Shown: in pieces, positions 6,099 to 6,701 of the stretch
Layout: every line of letters begins with the position of its first letter
Position numbering within the stretch: the stretch's first letter is position 1
Assembly (NCBI GenBank): GCA_035632955.1
Contig: DASQFU010000110.1
Span: forward strand, 1-6,701
Source: DASQFU01 sp035632955
Lineage (GTDB): Bacteria; Eisenbacteria; RBG-16-71-46
Length of the DNA: 6,701 bases
Reading direction: 5' to 3'
Translations under genes and position numbers: made by a program
The notes under the pieces: model-generated
Databases searched by the model: none
What the model saw: only the letters and a program-made list of their open reading frames with translations
What the model was told of the DNA's origin: nothing

Positions 6099-6171
6099 GA
6101 CCCGTTAGCTCAGTCGGTAGAGCACCTGCCTTTTAAGCAGGGTGTCGCTGGTTCGATCCCAGCACGGGTCA
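6099..6171 (+). tRNA. tRNA-Lys (anticodon TTT)
   Basis: A complete cloverleaf can be drawn. The acceptor stem GACCCGT (6099-6105) pairs with ACGGGTC (6164-6170), with discriminator A at 6171. The D stem is GCTC/GAGC. The anticodon stem CCTGC (6125-6129) pairs with GCAGG (6137-6141) around loop CTTTTAA, with anticodon TTT at 6132-6134. A five-base variable loop precedes T arm GCTGG/CCAGC with loop TTCGATC. The 3' CCA is not encoded (CTC follows). This TTT species reads AAA and AAG lysine codons. Bases 6113-6132 are repeated exactly at 2226-2245, on the far side of the kinase block. Confidence 0.97.
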
Positions 6172-6378
6172 CTCGCCCTCGCCGCGTCGCTCCCCATTCG
6201 TTCCCCCGAGCCGAAAGATTTTTTCCATTCCCTGTCAACTTTATGCAAACCGAATCCGGGAGGGGGAGCATCTAGAGCAGCACTGGTATTTCGTGGCGCG
6301 GCTCCAGGTTGTGGCCGGCGTCACCTTCGCCCACGGTCGCAAGCAACCATCCCCCTTGGCCAGGAGTGGAGCCTAGAC
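6172..6378. other. Intergenic spacer, tRNA-Lys to zf-HC2 gene
   Basis: The spacer has no convincing gene. A run of six T (6219-6224) follows a weak GCTC/GAGC inverted repeat and may help end the tRNA transcript. I see no clear -35/-10 pair for the downstream gene. A ten-codon reading starting with ATG at 6243 has no support. Confidence 0.4.
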
Positions 6379-6627
6379 GTGAATTGTAACGAGGTTTTGG
6401 AGCAACTCGGAGACTACCTGGACGACGACGCGCGCGCCGAGCTGTGCCGAACGATCGAGGAGCATCTCCACCAGTGTCATGACTGCCAGGTGTACGTGGA
6501 CACGGTCAAGAAGACGATCATGCTCTATCAGTCCGATCGCACCGTCCAAGTGCCGGTGAGCCTGAGCAGCAAGCTCGCGGCGGCGATGGCGCGCGAGTAC
6601 GATCGCAACCGCGGCTCGAGGAGTTGA
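6379..6627 (+). CDS. Small zf-HC2 (ZAS-type) zinc-finger protein, possible anti-sigma-like
   Basis: The 82-residue product begins MNCNEVLEQLGDYLDDD. It carries Cys3, then His29, Cys33 and Cys36 in EEHLHQCHDC, the Cys...His-x3-Cys-x2-Cys pattern of zinc-binding anti-sigma (zf-HC2) domains. Such domains usually bind an ECF sigma factor and may respond to thiol oxidation. The remaining 45 residues have no membrane segment, and the end (MAREYDRNRGSRS) is short and charged, so a small soluble protein is expected. GTG at 6379 is chosen because the zinc-finger domain begins there and AGGAG (6362-6366) and TGGAG (6367-6371) lie just upstream. Longer readings in this frame run back into the tRNA gene. 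No sigma factor gene is in the window, so the anti-sigma role is only a family inference. Confidence 0.8.
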   Translation: MNCNEVLEQLGDYLDDDARAELCRTIEEHLHQCHDCQVYVDTVKKTIMLYQSDRTVQVPVSLSSKLAAAMAREYDRNRGSRS

Positions 6628-6653
6628 CGCGCGCGCGAAGCGCCTTCTAGACT
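6624..6653 (+). promoter_or_regulatory. Sigma-70-type promoter, TTGACG-18-TAGACT
   Basis: TTGACG (6624-6629) matches five of six -35 positions. TAGACT (6648-6653), after an 18-base spacer, matches four of six -10 positions including the key first, second and last bases. It begins inside the last codons of the zf-HC2 gene. Predicted transcription would start near 6660 and enter the hairpin at 6669-6697. It is the best promoter-like sequence I noticed in the window. Confidence 0.5.
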
Positions 6654-6668
6654 GCCGCCCACGTTCGA

Positions 6669-6697
6669 CGCCCGCGGAGGGACTTCCTTCGCGGGCG
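6669..6697 (+). terminator. Strong hairpin at window end, terminator or leader structure
   Basis: The 12-bp stem CGCCCGCGGAGG (6669-6680) pairs with CCTTCGCGGGCG (6686-6697) around the GACTT loop, with one G-T pair. CTTC follows and the window then ends, so a T-run cannot be checked. It lies 41 bp after the zf-HC2 stop and is the natural candidate terminator for that gene. A promoter-like sequence between the two leaves a leader structure or short RNA possible. Confidence 0.6.
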
Positions 6698-6701
6698 CTT
6701 C

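Noticed and set aside
6097..6123. TTGACC ... TAGAGC as a promoter
   Set aside because: It lies within the tRNA gene with a 15-base spacer; the resemblance comes from conserved tRNA bases.
5811..6275. 154-residue open frame running through tRNA-Lys
   Set aside because: It translates the tRNA (the LAQSVEHLPFKQ...GSIPARVT pattern is a well-known false protein) and reads the DUF6265 remnant in the wrong frame.
6142..6378. Extended N-terminus of the zf-HC2 protein from an ATG inside the tRNA
   Set aside because: A start within a tRNA gene is implausible; the zinc-finger domain begins at GTG 6379 with a ribosome binding site just upstream.

Overview
The window is GC-rich bacterial DNA that shows two histories. 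The flanks look like an ordinary chromosome: serine and purine biosynthesis genes on the left, and a tRNA gene and a small zinc-finger gene on the right. Between them lies a block of about 3.6 kb that looks inserted. The large kinase has a Hanks kinase domain, one membrane helix, a TolB-like domain and TPR repeats, with DLKH, MPFVEGESLRDRL and HRDIKPENIL motifs. That style is common in Gemmatimonadota, Candidatus Eisenbacteria and relatives. I place the organism there tentatively, from motif style and GC content alone.

Left region (1-2233, + strand): a tight operon. It holds the 3' part of a 3-phosphoglycerate dehydrogenase gene (serA, cut by the window edge), complete purA (adenylosuccinate synthetase) three bases later, and a secreted DUF6265-family protein whose ATG overlaps the purA stop. 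The last gene ends abnormally: its stop codon lies inside a 20-bp fragment of a tRNA-Lys gene.

Middle region (2246-5843): the left end of a decayed IS3-family element, whose orfA carries a nonsense codon and is cut off. A strong hairpin covers its ribosome binding site. Next come a complete 942-residue membrane Ser/Thr kinase on the minus strand and, upstream of it on the same strand, a C-terminal fragment of what is probably a SAM-dependent methyltransferase.

Right region (5844-6701): an 82-bp in-frame remnant of the 3' end of a second DUF6265 gene, a spacer with two hairpins, an intact tRNA-Lys(TTT), a 207-bp spacer, and an 82-residue zf-HC2 (ZAS-type) protein. A promoter-like sequence and a strong hairpin lie at the window end.

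The most notable observation is that the two edges of the middle block carry the same two landmarks in the same order: DUF6265 tail, then tRNA-Lys. On the left the tail (2164-2226) is fused directly to the tRNA fragment (2226-2245). On the right the same two pieces (5844-5906 and 6113-6132) are 207 bp further apart. The genes at the block's edges are broken. This looks like a scarred integration or duplication at a tRNA-Lys locus, although a chimeric metagenomic assembly must be excluded. I found no integrase and no obviously new multi-gene system.
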